Positions 63,510-64,000 of a DNA stretch of 64,000 nt are shown piece by piece. Below the pieces are notes generated by a model. That model was not told the DNA's origin. It searched no databases and worked only from the letters and a program-made list of their open reading frames with translations. How positions within the stretch are numbered: position 1 is the first letter of the stretch; the number at the start of each line of letters is the position of its first letter. The DNA lies in contig CALRPU020000006.1 of NCBI GenBank assembly GCA_943370175.1, positions 62,001 through 126,000 of the forward strand. The letters run 5' to 3'. This stretch comes from Ideonella_A intermedia_A (GTDB lineage Bacteria > Pseudomonadota > Gammaproteobacteria > Burkholderiales > Burkholderiaceae_C). The position numbers and the translations under genes were made by a program.

Positions 63510-64000
63510 TCAAAGCGCGCGAAACGGATCGAAGTCGTAACCCGCGCCGTCCTTCAGCACCGTGCCCACGGCGGGGAACGGGAAGTGGAAGCCACCGACC
63601 AGGCCGCCGTCGGCCACCGCCTCGTCCAACACGCGGCGGCGGGTGAGCCGCGCCGCCTCGGCGTCCATGTCGAACTGCACCGCCCAGTCGGGTTGCCGCA
63701 CGAACAGCGCCGGCACGTTGCTGAGGTCGCCCAGGTAGGTGAATCGCTTGTCCTGCGACTCGACCCGGAACAGGGTGTGGCCAGGCGTGTGGCCGTGCGC
63801 GGCAATGGCCGTGACGCCGGGCGCCAGCACCGCGCCACCGTCCACTTTGCGCACCTTGTCGGCGACCGGCCCGAACACACGGCGCACGTTCTGGAAGGCC
63901 CCCCGCGCCCCTTCCGGCGCCGCGGCCATCTTGTCGTCGTCCATCCAGTGGGCCCATTCCGCCGCGGGCACCACCACCTGCGCCTTCGGAAACACCCAGC
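63510..64000 (-). CDS. MBL-fold metallo-hydrolase, N-terminus cut by window edge
   Basis: Only the C-terminal 163 residues are present; the frame is open through base 64000. Family features are AIAAHGHTPGHTLFRVES, a metal-ligand histidine region, and FTYLGDLSNVPALF, with the bridging aspartate. GFHFPFPAVGTVLKDGAGYDF near the end is typical of a periplasmic/cytoplasmic MBL subgroup close to quorum-quenching-like lactonases, but the substrate is not known. The HxHxDH motif must lie outside the window. Confidence 0.82.
   Translation of the reverse strand, partial: WVFPKAQVVVPAAEWAHWMDDDKMAAAPEGARGAFQNVRRVFGPVADKVRKVDGGAVLAPGVTAIAAHGHTPGHTLFRVESQDKRFTYLGDLSNVPALFVRQPDWAVQFDMDAEAARLTRRRVLDEAVADGGLVGGFHFPFPAVGTVLKDGAGYDFDPFRAL

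Overview
The window is GC-rich (about 70%), densely packed DNA from a Gram-negative chromosome. It most likely comes from a betaproteobacterium of the order Burkholderiales (Comamonadaceae/Rubrivivax-like). The evidence is a Porin_4-type trimeric porin, a TTT-type (Bug) periplasmic binding protein, a DUF4148-like exported protein, GTP-dependent PEP carboxykinase, the kdsD-kdsC-lptC order, and very high third-position GC. I see no rRNA, tRNA, CRISPR array, transposase or phage gene. No intergenic gap exceeds about 300 bases.

Layout. 0-6.3 kb: end of an SAF-domain oxidoreductase, pckG with its terminator, a small conserved-looking protein, then a redox/envelope cluster of cytochrome b561, three YceI proteins and an MBL-fold hydrolase. 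6.4-13.4 kb: a TRAP transporter (dctP, dctQ and a dctM with a large PPG-repeat loop) followed after 5 nt by a ravA-viaA AAA+/VWA pair. 13.5-14 kb: an exported protein resembling lysozyme inhibitor Ivy. 14-25.6 kb: a complete glycerol regulon. A threonate-dehydrogenase-like gene, glpK and glpR read leftward; glpD and the ABC importer glpSTPQUV read rightward, with an A-rich candidate operator between them.

25.7-32.4 kb: porin, EamA transporter, Bug protein, HAD dehalogenase, an isolated soxC-soxD pair and a PlsC-type acyltransferase. 32.5-40.7 kb: a 1971-residue CBS/PAS/GAF hybrid histidine kinase, a GAF protein and a cytochrome P450. 40.9-45.6 kb: an Ala/Pro-rich exported protein, two tandem L,D-transpeptidases, a GNAT enzyme, an OsmC protein and an MFS permease. 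45.8-51.3 kb: a signalling block with a LytS-type kinase, a second LytS-like protein that has lost its catalytic histidine, a LytTR response regulator and a further hybrid kinase. 51.3-57 kb: sulfate-binding protein, GMC oxidoreductase, DUF4148-like protein, MarC, a BtuF-like protein and a glycine-rich RRM protein. 57.1-64 kb: SDR, lptC, kdsC, kdsD, a divergent Kef-type antiporter, apt, a cyclic-nucleotide-binding protein and a cut-off MBL-fold hydrolase.

How genes work together. Glycerol would enter through GlpSTPQUV, be phosphorylated by GlpK, oxidised by GlpD, and the block be controlled by GlpR. PckG supplies gluconeogenic PEP from organic acids that the TRAP system may import. KdsD and KdsC make Kdo for LPS and LptC helps export it. 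The most unusual points are the complementary lesions in the two glycerol-importer ATPases, the LytS pseudokinase, the PPG-repeat loop in DctM, and the tight coupling of ravA-viaA to a TRAP operon. Proline/alanine-rich expansions recur in several otherwise conserved proteins. All function calls come from reading motifs and gene order; no database search was run.
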